Shown: positions 8,836 to 17,683 of the stretch, in pieces
Position numbering within the stretch: position 1 is the first letter of the stretch
Layout: the number at the start of each line of letters is the position of its first letter
Made by a program: the position numbers and the translations under genes
Source of the DNA: Pseudomonadota bacterium
Lineage (GTDB): Bacteria > Pseudomonadota > Alphaproteobacteria > Rhodobacterales > Rhodobacteraceae
DNA length: 64,000 bases
Direction of reading: 5' to 3'
Assembly: GCA_963205235.1 (NCBI GenBank)
Contig: CAUJIP010000005.1
Coordinates: 1-64,000 of the forward strand
The notes under the pieces: generated by a model
Database searches by the model: none
What the model saw: only the letters and a program-made list of their open reading frames with translations
What the model was told of the DNA's origin: nothing

Positions 8836-9921
8836 ATGGCAGACGTGGTCCTGCGGGACGTTGTCAAAAGTTACGGTGCGCTGCCGGTGGTGCATGCGAT
8901 CAACCTCGACATCGCGCATGGCGAGTTCGTGGTGCTGGTTGGGCCTTCGGGCTGCGGCAAGTCGACCACCCTGCGGATGATCGCGGGGCTGGAGGACATC
9001 TCGGGCGGTACGGTCAAGATCGGCGACCGGGTGGTGAACGACCTGCCGCCGCGCGACCGCAACATCAGCATGGTGTTCCAGAACTATGCGCTGTACCCGC
9101 ACATGACGGTGCGCGAGAACCTTGGGTTTTCCCTGCACATTGCCAAGCGGCCCAAGGACGAGATTGTGAAGGCTGTGGCGCAGGCGGCGGAGATCCTGTC
9201 GCTGACGCCTCTCCTCGACCGCAAGCCCGGCCAGTTGTCCGGGGGCCAGCGCCAGCGTGTCGCGATGGGGCGGGCCATTGTGCGGCACCCGGATGTGTTC
9301 CTGTTCGACGAACCCTTGTCGAACCTGGACGCGAAACTGCGCACCCAGATGCGGGTGGAAATCAAGCGCCTGCATCAGAAGGTCGGCACCACGATCATCT
9401 ACGTGACGCACGACCAGATCGAGGCAATGACCTTGGCCGACCGCATCGTCATCATGCGTGACGGGCATATCGTACAGATCGGCACGCCGCTGGAGGTGTT
9501 CGAGCGTCCGGTGAACGCCTTTGTCGCAACCTTTATCGGCAGCCCACCGATGAACCTCTTGCCCGCCACAGTGACGGACGGCGCGCTGCGTCTGTCGGAC
9601 GGGACCGCCATTCCCCTGCCGCCCGGCCTTACCGCGCGCGACGGGCAGGCGGTACAATTTGGCGTCAGGGCTGACAATATCATGCCAGAAGGCCATGCGA
9701 TGCCGCCCACCTCACATATGGCCTTTGTCGACATGCCGGTGACCTTGACCGAGCCTTTGGGCACGGAAACCTTGCTGTTCGGCACCCTCGCCGGGACCGA
9801 GGTGCAGGCCAAGATGCTGAACCCGCGCCCAGTGCGCACCGGTGAAGTGCTTCGCTTTGGCATTGCGCTGGACAAGTGCCACCTGTTCGACGCCGAAACC
9901 GGCGCAAGTCTGAGGGTCTGA
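8836..9921 (+). CDS. carbohydrate ABC transporter ATP-binding protein, UgpC/MalK type
   Basis: 361 residues. Walker A is GPSGCGKST (about 37-45), the Q-loop is [12 protein letters not shown], the signature is LSGGQRQR (about 135), Walker B is [12 protein letters not shown], and the H-loop is VTHDQ. The C-terminal 120 residues form the TOBE/OB regulatory domain of the MalK/UgpC family. Position directly after two permeases supports energising this importer. Confidence 0.95.
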   Translation: MADVVLRDVVKSYGALPVVHAINLDIAHGEFVVLVGPSGCGKSTTLRMIAGLEDISGGTVKIGDRVVNDLPPRDRNISMVFQNYALYPHMTVRENLGFSLHIAKRPKDEIVKAVAQAAEILSLTPLLDRKPGQLSGGQRQRVAMGRAIVRHPDVFLFDEPLSNLDAKLRTQMRVEIKRLHQKVGTTIIYVTHDQIEAMTLADRIVIMRDGHIVQIGTPLEVFERPVNAFVATFIGSPPMNLLPATVTDGALRLSDGTAIPLPPGLTARDGQAVQFGVRADNIMPEGHAMPPTSHMAFVDMPVTLTEPLGTETLLFGTLAGTEVQAKMLNPRPVRTGEVLRFGIALDKCHLFDAETGASLRV

Positions 9922-9922
9922 C

Positions 9923-11032
9923 ATGCCGCGTATCGAAAAGGCGGAAGCCTTCCTTGTCGATCTGGTGCCAAAGGTGAAGCGGACGGATGCGATCCAAAGC
10001 TTCAAAAGTCAGGAGACGATCTTCGTCACCCTGACCGATGCCGAGGGGGCCACGGGGCGGGGATATAGCTACACCATCGGTGACGGCGGGCCTTCGGTGC
10101 TGGCCTTGTTGCGCCACACCCTTCTGCCCGCGCTGATGGGGCGTGAGGCCGAGATGATCGAGGCCATCTGGCGCAATCTGCTATTCACCAGCCACGCCAC
10201 TGCGGTGGGCCCGATCATGTCGCTGGCCCTTGCCGCCATCGACACCGCGCTGTGGGATTTGCGCGGCAAGCGGGCGGGTCTGCCGCTGCATATCCTGGCG
10301 GGCGGGTCGAAGACGCGCGTGCCGATGTATTCGACCGAGGGTGGCTGGCTGCATATCGAGCCGCAGGCTTTGGTCGACGACGCGCTGGCCATGCGCGCGT
10401 CCGGGTTCCTTGGGTCGAAGATCAAGATCGGCAAACCTACAGTCGCGGGTGACGCGGCACGTCTTGGGGCGGTGCGCGAGGCGCTTGGGCCGGATTACGA
10501 GATCATGACCGATGCCAACCAGTCGATGACACAGCCCGAAGCCGCGCGGCGGTTGCCGCTGCTGGAGTCGCTCAACATTGGCTGGTTCGAGGAACCCTTG
10601 CCCGCTGACGACATCGCCGGCCACGCCCGCCTTGCCCGCCAGTCGCGAGTTCCGATTGCGGTGGGCGAGAGTCTCTATTCCCCCGGCCAGTTCGCCGACT
10701 ACATCGCCGCCGAAGCCTGCGGCATCGTGCAGGCCGATGTGGCACGGGTGGGGGGGATCACGCCTTGGCTGAAGGTTGCCCATATGGCCGAGGCGCACAA
10801 CCTGTCGATCTGCCCGCATTTCCTGATGGAGATTCACGTCAGCCTCGTCTGCGCCGTACCGAACGCGCCCTGGCTGGAATACATCCCCCAGCTTGACGAC
10901 ATCGCCGCCCCAATGGCGTGGGACGGGGGCTTTGCGCTGGCCCCGACTGCCCCCGGGATCGGGATTGACTGGGACGAAGACGCGCTGAAAGCTCGGATAT
11001 CCAAAGGCAGTCAGTTCGAGGTAACGCTATGA
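9923..11032 (+). CDS. mandelate racemase/enolase superfamily protein, probable sugar-acid dehydratase
   Basis: 369 residues of the mandelate racemase subgroup. The KxK motif is K166-K168. Metal ligands are D197 (MTDAN), E223 (FEEPL) and E249 (VGES), and D272 with H299 forms the usual Asp-His dyad. Members with this active site dehydrate aldonates or epimerise acids. The length is shorter than that of characterised L-fuconate dehydratases (about 440), so the exact substrate is open. It follows the ATPase gene by one base and overlaps the mutarotase gene by 4. Confidence 0.85.
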   Translation: MPRIEKAEAFLVDLVPKVKRTDAIQSFKSQETIFVTLTDAEGATGRGYSYTIGDGGPSVLALLRHTLLPALMGREAEMIEAIWRNLLFTSHATAVGPIMSLALAAIDTALWDLRGKRAGLPLHILAGGSKTRVPMYSTEGGWLHIEPQALVDDALAMRASGFLGSKIKIGKPTVAGDAARLGAVREALGPDYEIMTDANQSMTQPEAARRLPLLESLNIGWFEEPLPADDIAGHARLARQSRVPIAVGESLYSPGQFADYIAAEACGIVQADVARVGGITPWLKVAHMAEAHNLSICPHFLMEIHVSLVCAVPNAPWLEYIPQLDDIAAPMAWDGGFALAPTAPGIGIDWDEDALKARISKGSQFEVTL

Positions 11033-11358
11033 AACGCTACGGTTCCGTCATCGGAGTAAGCGAGGAGGGCAAGGCTGAATACAAGGCGCTGCACGCCGCC
11101 GTCTGGCCCGCCGTTCTGGCCAAGATCGCGGACTGCAACATCCGCAACTATTCGATCTTCCTCAAGGAACCCGAGAACCTGATGTTCTCGTATTTCGAAT
11201 ACCACGGGACGGATTTCGCCGCCGACATGGCGCGCATGGCCGCCGACCCGGAAACCCAGCGGTGGTGGGCGGTGAACATGCCGCTGCAACGCCCGCTGGA
11301 CACCCGCAAGGACGGCGAATGGTGGGCGGATATGGAGGAGATCTTCCATGTCGACTGA
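11029..11358 (+). CDS. rhaM: L-rhamnose mutarotase family protein
   Basis: 109 residues, close to E. coli RhaM (104). Conserved features are H22 within HAAVWP (the catalytic His in RhaM), the NYSIF strand, the WW pair (WWAVNMP) and the C-terminal EIFH. The family interconverts sugar anomers, which suggests that the pathway substrate is a 6-deoxyhexose such as L-rhamnose or L-fucose, or a related sugar. It overlaps the upstream dehydratase by 4 bp and the downstream oxidoreductase by 11 bp. Confidence 0.85.
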   Translation: MKRYGSVIGVSEEGKAEYKALHAAVWPAVLAKIADCNIRNYSIFLKEPENLMFSYFEYHGTDFAADMARMAADPETQRWWAVNMPLQRPLDTRKDGEWWADMEEIFHVD

Positions 11359-12409
11359 ACTTGCCCAATCGCTGCCCCTGCCGAAAGCCAGCCTGCCCAT
11401 CGTGATCTTCGGGGCCGGGTCCATAGTGACCGACGCGCATCTGCCCGCTTATGCTCGGCTTGGGTTCCCCGTCGCAGGCATCTACGACCCGGATCATGCC
11501 AAGGCGACGGCGGTGGCGGCCAAACACGGCACCCGCGCCTTTGCCACTGTGGCCGAGGCGGTGGCTTTGGGCCTTGGCGCTGTCTATGACCTTGCCACGC
11601 CCCCCGCCGCGCATCCGGGCCTGCTCGAGGCGTTGCCGGATGGTGCTGTCTGCATCCTGCAAAAGCCGATGGGGTCCGATCTGGCCGAAGCCGAGCGGAT
11701 CATCCGCATTTGCCGCAAGAAGGGCCTGAAGGCCGCCGTCAATTTCCAGCTGCGTTTTGCGCCCGCTCTGCTGGCGTTGAAAGACGCCATCGCCAAGGGC
11801 CAGCTGGGGCAGGTGGTGGATATCGACGGGCTTCTGGCGGTGGACACGCCCTGGCACCTTTGGGCCTTCCTTGCCAACCTGCCGCGGGTGGAAATCCTTC
11901 TGCACTCCATCCACTACCTCGACACGATCCGCGATCTTCTGGGCAACCCGCTGGGCGTGCATGCCAAGACGATGGGCCACCCGTCCTCCACCGTGTCGAA
12001 CACCCGCACGGCGATGATCCTGGACTACGGTCCCCAGGTCCGCTGCGCGCTGTCGATCAACCACAACCACAGTTTCGGTCGCAAGTTCCAGGCCTGCGAG
12101 TTCCGCATCTGCGGCACCAAGGGCGCGGCCTATGTCAAGCTGGGCGTGAACCTGGATTACCCCAGGGGCGAGCCCGATGAGCTTTGGCTGAACACCGGCG
12201 CGGAATGGGAACAGGTGCCGCTGCAAGGCAACTGGTTCATCGAGGCCTTCCTTGGCCGCTTCACCCAACTCATGCGCTTTGCCGTGGGCGAGGATGCCAC
12301 GTTGCACGGCAGCGCCGAGGATGCCTGGCACACCATGGCGCTGGTGGAAGCCGCCTATGAGAGTTCGGCCAAGCCCGCCCATCCGATCAAGGGGGCGCCA
12401 GATGCTTGA
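11348..12409 (+). CDS. Gfo/Idh/MocA family NAD(P)-dependent oxidoreductase
   Basis: 353 residues. The Rossmann fingerprint GAGSIVTDAHLPAY is at about 22-35. The family's EKP catalytic motif appears as QKP (105-107): the lysine is kept but the Glu is Gln. The C-terminal substrate domain includes HSIHYLDTIRDLLG. The likely role is oxidation of the sugar at C1 or of a later hydroxyl. It overlaps the upstream gene by 11 bp and the downstream MaoC gene by 8 bp. Confidence 0.85.
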   Translation: MSTELAQSLPLPKASLPIVIFGAGSIVTDAHLPAYARLGFPVAGIYDPDHAKATAVAAKHGTRAFATVAEAVALGLGAVYDLATPPAAHPGLLEALPDGAVCILQKPMGSDLAEAERIIRICRKKGLKAAVNFQLRFAPALLALKDAIAKGQLGQVVDIDGLLAVDTPWHLWAFLANLPRVEILLHSIHYLDTIRDLLGNPLGVHAKTMGHPSSTVSNTRTAMILDYGPQVRCALSINHNHSFGRKFQACEFRICGTKGAAYVKLGVNLDYPRGEPDELWLNTGAEWEQVPLQGNWFIEAFLGRFTQLMRFAVGEDATLHGSAEDAWHTMALVEAAYESSAKPAHPIKGAPDA

Positions 12410-12848
12410 GCAAGCCAAATACTATGAGGACTTCGTCATCGGTGAAGGCCGCCAGACCATGGGCCGGACCATCACGGAAACCGATTTCGTCGTCCATGCC
12501 GGACACTCCGGCGACTTCTTCCCGCATCATCTGGATGCCGAATTCTGCAAGACCCTGCCCTTCGGTCAGCGCATCGCGCATGGCACGATGGTGTTCACCA
12601 TCGGCGTCGGGCTGACCGCGACGATCATCAACCCTGTCGCCTTTTCCTACGGCTATGACCGGCTGCGCTTTGTGAAACCCGTTTTCATCGGGGACACGAT
12701 CCGGTCCCGGGTGGAAATCATCGCTGTCGAGTCGATGGAGAAACGCCCCGGTTTCGGACGGGTCACCGAGCGGCTGACCGTCACCAACCAGCACGGCGAC
12801 ACGGTGCTGGTCGCCGACCACATCTACATGGTGGAGCGCCGCCCATGA
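12402..12848 (+). CDS. MaoC-like hot-dog fold dehydratase
   Basis: 148 residues. The ATG at 12402 gives MLEQAKYYEDFVIGEG, the usual start of stand-alone MaoC proteins, and overlaps the upstream stop by 8 bp. Typical segments are DFVVHAGHSGDFFPHHLD (hydratase region with Asp and His), IAHGTMVF and [11 protein letters not shown]. These proteins hydrate or dehydrate acyl-CoA-like substrates. A second MaoC gene with a very similar middle and C-terminal region lies at 15971-16540 on the other strand. Confidence 0.8.
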   Translation: MLEQAKYYEDFVIGEGRQTMGRTITETDFVVHAGHSGDFFPHHLDAEFCKTLPFGQRIAHGTMVFTIGVGLTATIINPVAFSYGYDRLRFVKPVFIGDTIRSRVEIIAVESMEKRPGFGRVTERLTVTNQHGDTVLVADHIYMVERRP

Positions 12849-13159
12849 CTGCACCCGAGACCGGCCCTTTCCTGCTGCTGCATCCCGATGACAATGTGCT
12901 TGTGGCCCGCGCCACGGCACCCGAGGGGACCGAGGTCACTCTGGCCTCGGGCACGGTCCGGCTGACCCAGTCGATCCCGATGGCGCACAAGATCGCCCGC
13001 AGCGCCATCTCGGCGGGCGACACAATCCGCAAGTACGGCATGCCCATCGGCATCGCCACCGCCGACATCGCGCCGGGCGCGCATGTCCATGTTCACAACA
13101 TCCGGTCCGGTTATACCCCCAGCGTGGTGTTGCAGGACGCTGACGGAAGGGCAGGCTGA
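12845..13159 (+). CDS. UxaA-family dehydratase, small SAF-domain subunit
   Basis: 104 residues forming the SAF/N-terminal domain of altronate dehydratase-type enzymes, with IPMAHKIARSAISAGDTIRKYG and GAHVHVHNIRSG. In UxaA this domain is fused to the large one; here it is a separate gene whose stop shares one base with the next start. The same split is found in (2R)-sulfolactate sulfo-lyase (SuyA/SuyB) and in several sugar-acid dehydratases. Position inside a sugar operon favours a sugar acid. Confidence 0.8.
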   Translation: MTAPETGPFLLLHPDDNVLVARATAPEGTEVTLASGTVRLTQSIPMAHKIARSAISAGDTIRKYGMPIGIATADIAPGAHVHVHNIRSGYTPSVVLQDADGRAG

Positions 13160-14352
13160 TGGAAGGCTGGCTGCGCGCCGACGGGCGCAAGGGGATTCGC
13201 AACACGGTTGTCGTGGCCTATCTGGTGGAATGCGCGCATTTCGTTGCCTCCGAGATTGTCGCGGCCTTTCGGGGCCGCGATGTGCAGCTGATCGGCTTTC
13301 CCGGCTGTTTCCCGAACGAATACGCCGCCCGGATGATGGAGCGGCTGTGCACCCACCCGAACGTGGGCGCAGTGCTGTTTGTCTCGCTGGGGTGTGAGAG
13401 TTTCGACAAGGTGCGCGCTTCGGCAGCGGTTGAAGGGTCGGGCCGTCCGGTCAAGACTTTGGTGATCCAAAAGGCCGGTGGCACGCGAGCCACGGTGAAG
13501 GCCGGGCAGGACTGGGTCGAAGGTGCGCTGGACAGCATCGGCAACGTGCCGCGCGTGCCGATGGAGGTTTCCGACTTGGTGATCGGCACCGTCTGCGGCG
13601 GGTCGGACGGCACTAGCGGCATCTCGGGCAACCCGGCGGCGGGGCGGGCGTTTGACCTGCTGGTCGCCGAAGGGGCGGCCTGTATCTTTGAAGAAACCGG
13701 CGAATTGATCGGCTGCGAAGAGATCATGGCCGAACGCGCCATCACGCCCGAACTTGGCCGGATCTTGCGCGAAAGTGTGCAGAAGGCGGAACGCTATTAC
13801 GCGACGCTGGGCTATGGCAGCTTTGCCGCCGGGAATGCGGCGGGGGGCCTGTCCACCATCGAGGAGAAGTCGCTCGGGGCTTACGTCAAATCCGGCGGTA
13901 GCCCGATTTCGGGGCTAATCAAGCCGGGCGACGTTCCCCCGCGCGGCGGGCTTTACCTGATGGACGTGGTCCCCGACGGCGACGTCCGCTTTGGCTTTCC
14001 GAACATCAGCGACAATGCCGAGATCGTCGAGATGATCGCCTCTGGCGCGCATCTGACGCTGTTCGTCACCGGGCGTGGGTCGGTTGTGGGCAGTGCAATC
14101 TCCCCGGTCATCAAGATATGTGCCAACCCCGACACCTTCCGCGCGCTTGCCGAGGATATGGACGTCAACGCGGGCGACATTATCGAGGGTCGCCGCACGA
14201 TTGATCAGGTTGGGCGGGAAATCCGCGATTTTGTCGTGGCGGTGGCGGATGGGCAGCAGACAGCGTCTGAAGGCCTTGGACATCGCGAATTCATCCTGAC
14301 CTACAAGAGTTTCGACCCCATCGGCCCGGCCTGCCTGCCGCGCACGGCCTAA
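13159..14352 (+). CDS. UxaA-family dehydratase, large subunit
   Basis: 397 residues of the D-galactarate/altronate dehydratase C-terminal family. The N-terminus reads GWLRADGRKGIRN, and the core signature is VCGGSDGTSGISGNPAAGRA (about 148-167). Conserved Cys residues in GFPGCF, SLGCES and the CGGS loop could ligate iron as in the family. It is translationally coupled to the small subunit. A SuyB-like sulfo-lyase cannot be excluded by eye, given the sulfonate genes 6 kb downstream. Confidence 0.82.
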   Translation: MEGWLRADGRKGIRNTVVVAYLVECAHFVASEIVAAFRGRDVQLIGFPGCFPNEYAARMMERLCTHPNVGAVLFVSLGCESFDKVRASAAVEGSGRPVKTLVIQKAGGTRATVKAGQDWVEGALDSIGNVPRVPMEVSDLVIGTVCGGSDGTSGISGNPAAGRAFDLLVAEGAACIFEETGELIGCEEIMAERAITPELGRILRESVQKAERYYATLGYGSFAAGNAAGGLSTIEEKSLGAYVKSGGSPISGLIKPGDVPPRGGLYLMDVVPDGDVRFGFPNISDNAEIVEMIASGAHLTLFVTGRGSVVGSAISPVIKICANPDTFRALAEDMDVNAGDIIEGRRTIDQVGREIRDFVVAVADGQQTASEGLGHREFILTYKSFDPIGPACLPRTA

Positions 14353-14362
14353 AGGAATGATC

Positions 14363-15100
14363 ATGGAAAGATTGCACGGAAAGACAGCGCTGGTCACGGC
14401 AGCGGGGCAAGGGATCGGGCGCGCAAGTGCCGAACGCATGGCTCGCGAAGGGGCAAAGGTCATTGCGACCGACGTGAATGATGCTGCGTTGGCGGAACTG
14501 GCGCAAGTTCCGGGGATCGTGGCACGAAAGCTGAACGTGCTGGACCCGGCTGCGATCACCGCTTTGGTGGACGAGATCGGGCCGGTCGACATCCTGTTCA
14601 ACTGTGCGGGCGTGGTCCACAACGGCACCGTGTTGGAGGCGACCGAGGCGGAGTGGGACTTTGCCTTTGACCTGAACGCCAAGGCGCAGTTCCGGATGAT
14701 CCGCGCGGTTCTGCCCGGCATGCTGGCCAAGGGGGCTGGGTCGATCATCAACATGTCCTCGGTCGCGGGGCCGAAGAAGGGACCGATCAACCGGGCGGTC
14801 TATTCGGCGTCCAAGGCGGCGGTCGTGGGACTGACCCGGGCGGTCGCGGCGGATTATGTGACCAAGGGCATCCGATGCAACGCGATCTGCCCCGGCACTG
14901 TGGACAGCCCCAGCCTGCATGAACGCCTCCGCGCCACGGGGGATTATGATGGCGCGCTCAAGGCCTTCATCGCGCGGCAGGCGATGGGCCGTCTAGGCCA
15001 TGCCGACGAGATTGCGGCGCTGGTCTGCTATCTGGCGGCGGACGAATCCGGTTTCACCACCGGGACGGAACATGTGATCGACGGCGGCTGGACCGCCTGA
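14363..15100 (+). CDS. SDR dehydrogenase, 2-keto-3-deoxy-L-fuconate dehydrogenase type
   Basis: 245 residues. TAAGQGIGRA is the cofactor loop, and MSSVAG with YSASK supplies the Ser-Tyr-Lys triad. The run NINMSSVAG…NRAVYS and CPGTVDSPSLHERL closely match the group containing 2-keto-3-deoxy-L-fuconate dehydrogenase and mammalian DHRS6/BDH2. I chose ATG 14363 over 14357 because AAAGGA at 14351-14356 is correctly spaced only for the later one. It would oxidise a 2-keto-3-deoxy sugar acid to the 2,4-diketo acid used by the next enzyme. Confidence 0.85.
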   Translation: MERLHGKTALVTAAGQGIGRASAERMAREGAKVIATDVNDAALAELAQVPGIVARKLNVLDPAAITALVDEIGPVDILFNCAGVVHNGTVLEATEAEWDFAFDLNAKAQFRMIRAVLPGMLAKGAGSIINMSSVAGPKKGPINRAVYSASKAAVVGLTRAVAADYVTKGIRCNAICPGTVDSPSLHERLRATGDYDGALKAFIARQAMGRLGHADEIAALVCYLAADESGFTTGTEHVIDGGWTA

Positions 15101-15112
15101 ACGGAGGATGCG

Positions 15113-15952
15113 ATGAAACTTTGCCGCTATGGCGACCGGGGGGCCGAGAAACCCGGAATGATCGACGCCGAAGGCCGGTTGCGCGACCTGTCGGGCCATG
15201 TCGCCGATATCGCGGGACCGGTGCTGGCTGACCTGTCAGCCTTGCGCGGCCTTGATCCTGCAAGCCTGCCGCTGGTGCCCGGCACCCCCCGCTTTGGGGC
15301 AGCGGTCGGGGGTATCGGCAAGTTCATCTGCATCGGCCTGAACTACAGCGACCACGCGGCGGAAAGCGGCATGGCCGTCCCGCCCGAGCCGGTAATCTTC
15401 GCCAAGTATACCAGCGCCGTCTGTGGCCCGAATGACCCGATCATCATTCCGCGCGGGTCTGAAAAGACCGACTGGGAGGTGGAACTGGCCTTCGTCATCG
15501 GCAAGCCCGGCAAATACATCGCCGAGGCCGACGCGATGGACCATGTCGCAGGCTTCATGGTCTGCAACGACGTGTCGGAACGCGCGTACCAGACCGAACG
15601 CTCGGGCCAATGGTCCAAGGGCAAGTCGTCGGACAACTTCGGCCCGATCGGCCCCTGGTTGGTGACCCGCGACGAGGTGCCGGACCCGGGCAACCTGCAC
15701 ATGTGGCTGGAGGTGAACGGCAAGCGGATGCAGGACGGCAGCACGGCGACGATGGTCTACAAGGTGCCGTTCCTTGTGTCCTACCTGTCGCAGTTCTTCA
15801 CCCTGCATCCGGGCGATGTGGTCAGCACGGGCACACCCCCCGGCGTGGGGTTAGGGATGAAGCCGCCGCAGTATCTGAAAGCGGGCGATGTGGTGGAGCT
15901 AGGGATCGAGGGCCTTGGCCAGCAGCGCCAGGTCTGCGTCGCCGATACCTGA
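15113..15952 (+). CDS. fumarylacetoacetate hydrolase family protein, probable 2,4-diketo-3-deoxy-sugar-acid hydrolase
   Basis: 279 residues. The N-terminus MKLCRYGDRGAEKPG and the core KFICIGLNYSDHAAE mark the subgroup that includes 2,4-diketo-3-deoxy-L-fuconate hydrolases. Metal ligands are in DWEVELAFVIGK (ExE) and the following CNDVSER. GTPPGVGLG is the C-terminal signature. The enzyme would split the diketo acid into pyruvate plus a hydroxy acid. It lies 12 bp after the SDR gene and is last in the plus-strand operon. Confidence 0.85.
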   Translation: MKLCRYGDRGAEKPGMIDAEGRLRDLSGHVADIAGPVLADLSALRGLDPASLPLVPGTPRFGAAVGGIGKFICIGLNYSDHAAESGMAVPPEPVIFAKYTSAVCGPNDPIIIPRGSEKTDWEVELAFVIGKPGKYIAEADAMDHVAGFMVCNDVSERAYQTERSGQWSKGKSSDNFGPIGPWLVTRDEVPDPGNLHMWLEVNGKRMQDGSTATMVYKVPFLVSYLSQFFTLHPGDVVSTGTPPGVGLGMKPPQYLKAGDVVELGIEGLGQQRQVCVADT

Positions 15953-15954
15953 CG

Positions 15955-15985
15955 GAAAGGCCCGCGCCGATCAGGCGCGGGCTTT
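15955..15985. terminator. terminator between converging catabolic operons
   Basis: A 9-bp stem (GCCCGCGCC 15960-15968 / GGCGCGGGC 15974-15982) with a GATCA loop is flanked by AAAG and TTTC. It begins just after the FAH gene and overlaps the last codons of the converging MaoC gene, so it can act in both directions. Confidence 0.8.
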
Positions 15986-16540
15986 CGCCTTTGCGGCCAT
16001 CTTTGCCTTTGCTTCCTCGGCAAAGGGGGCCGGATCGCGATACAGCGCGGTCAGCAGGTGTTCGGCGTACAGCACCAGCTCTCCCTCGCCCTTGTAGACG
16101 GAATAGCTGACCTTCAGCTTGCCCATCGTCAGGTTGTGAACCTCTTTCGACAGGTTCTCGCGGATCGTGTAGATCGTGTCGCCGATGAACACCGGTTTGA
16201 TGAAGCGCAGACGGTCATAGCCATAGCTGAACGAATTCAGGCAATTGGTTGCGGCAAGTCCAAGCCCCAGCGAAAAGACGAAGGCCCCCGCCACCAGACG
16301 GCGGCCAAAGACGCCCTCTTCCCGCGCAAAGGTCTCGTCACTGACATAGGGGTGGTGGTCCATCACCAGGCTGTTGAACATCATCGACTCGCCTTCCGCG
16401 ATGGTGCGGCGGATGGAGCGGATCTTGTCGCCGATCACGAAGTCCTCGAAATACCAGTCCTCGGAATTCCAGACCGGGATAGCGGCATGGTCCTGGGGCA
16501 GGCCCGCCAGGGCGCGCGCGTGGACGCCAATCTCGGCCAT
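15971..16540 (-). CDS. MaoC-like dehydratase (second copy)
   Basis: 189 residues: an N-terminal lead, then a hot-dog domain with [32 protein letters not shown] and a lysine/alanine-rich tail. The [20 protein letters not shown] block is nearly shared with the MaoC protein at 12402-12848, so the two look like paralogues. It is the third gene of a minus-strand operon behind the solute-binding-fold gene and the CoA-transferase gene, 3 bp after the latter. That supports action on a CoA thioester. Confidence 0.82.
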   Translation of the reverse strand: MAEIGVHARALAGLPQDHAAIPVWNSEDWYFEDFVIGDKIRSIRRTIAEGESMMFNSLVMDHHPYVSDETFAREEGVFGRRLVAGAFVFSLGLGLAATNCLNSFSYGYDRLRFIKPVFIGDTIYTIRENLSKEVHNLTMGKLKVSYSVYKGEGELVLYAEHLLTALYRDPAPFAEEAKAKMAAKAKARA

Positions 16541-16543
16541 GTC

Positions 16544-17683
16544 TTACCCCCATCCCTTTGCAAGCAGGTCATTCGCATCGCCAAGTGCCGGCGCCGCGCG
16601 GGATGCGGCGGGGCGCTGGCCGTCGAACTTGATCGGCAACCGCGTCGTCTTTAGTCGCACGTCGCCGCGTTCCACCGTCTGCAGCATGTCCAGCGTCTCC
16701 ATCATCCCGGTCGCCACCAACTCGCGCCAGTCCAGCACCGGGGCCGCCCAGATGTCGGCGGCGATGAAAGCCTCCATCCAGTCCGCCGTGGGCTTGGTCG
16801 CGAGCGCCGCCGCCAGACCCGCCTTGATCCGGTCGCGGGCGGTGAACGGGTCAAGCGCGGCTGTCTGGCTGTCCAGCCCGGTGATCCCGGCAAGAATGTC
16901 CAGCTTGCCCATGGCAATCGCCAAATGCCCGTCCGCCGTGGCATAGACCCCATAGGGCGCCGCCAGATAGGCATGCGCCGGGTTCTGCCCCGACCGCTGC
17001 GGCATCCGCCCGCCATCGTTCAGCCAGGTGGTCAGAAGCTCGAACTGCAAATCCGCCAGCACCTCGATCAGCGAGGTTTCGACCAGCCCGCCGATCCCGT
17101 GCCGTTCGCGCCGGAAAAGCATCGCCAGCACCCCATGCGCCAGCGCCGCCCCTGCCAGCACATCGCCAATGGGCAGACCCACCGCCACCGGGCCGTCCTG
17201 TGCGCTGCCCGTCAGCCACATCATGCCAGAGCGCGCCTGCGCCAGCAGGTCCTGTCCCGGCAGATCGACCCATGGGCCTTCGGTGCCATAGCCGGTGACG
17301 GACCCATAGACGACCTTGGGGTTGATCGCCCGCACGGCCTTATACCCGAAGCCCAGCCGGTCCATCACCCCGGGGCGGAAGTTCTGCAAGACGACATCTG
17401 CGCCCCGCACGAGGTCACGGATCGCAGCGCGGTCGGCGTCGGATTTCATGTCCACCGAAACCGACCGCTTGTTGCGGTTGATCGCGTGGAAGATCGTGCT
17501 TTCGCCGCCAATCCGCGTGTCGGTCAGGTAAAGGTGCCGCGACAGATCGCCGGTGCCGATGCGTTCCACCTTGACCACATCCGCGCCCATGTCGGCCAGC
17601 TTCAGCGCGGCGTAGGGACCGGCCAGAAACTGGCTGAAATCAAGGACGCGCAGGCCGTCAAGCGGCAGGGGAAGGGGGGTCAT
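16544..17683 (-). CDS. CaiB/BaiF family (class III) CoA-transferase
   Basis: 379 residues. The N-terminus LPLDGLRVLDFSQFLAGPYA is the family signature, and VYGSVTGYGTEGP precedes LPGQDLLAQA, in which the Asp is the catalytic residue of formyl-CoA transferase relatives. It overlaps the upstream gene by 4 bp and is followed 3 bp later by a MaoC dehydratase, so a carboxylic acid is probably activated to CoA and then hydrated or dehydrated. Confidence 0.88.
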   Translation of the reverse strand: MTPLPLPLDGLRVLDFSQFLAGPYAALKLADMGADVVKVERIGTGDLSRHLYLTDTRIGGESTIFHAINRNKRSVSVDMKSDADRAAIRDLVRGADVVLQNFRPGVMDRLGFGYKAVRAINPKVVYGSVTGYGTEGPWVDLPGQDLLAQARSGMMWLTGSAQDGPVAVGLPIGDVLAGAALAHGVLAMLFRRERHGIGGLVETSLIEVLADLQFELLTTWLNDGGRMPQRSGQNPAHAYLAAPYGVYATADGHLAIAMGKLDILAGITGLDSQTAALDPFTARDRIKAGLAAALATKPTADWMEAFIAADIWAAPVLDWRELVATGMMETLDMLQTVERGDVRLKTTRLPIKFDGQRPAASRAAPALGDANDLLAKGWG

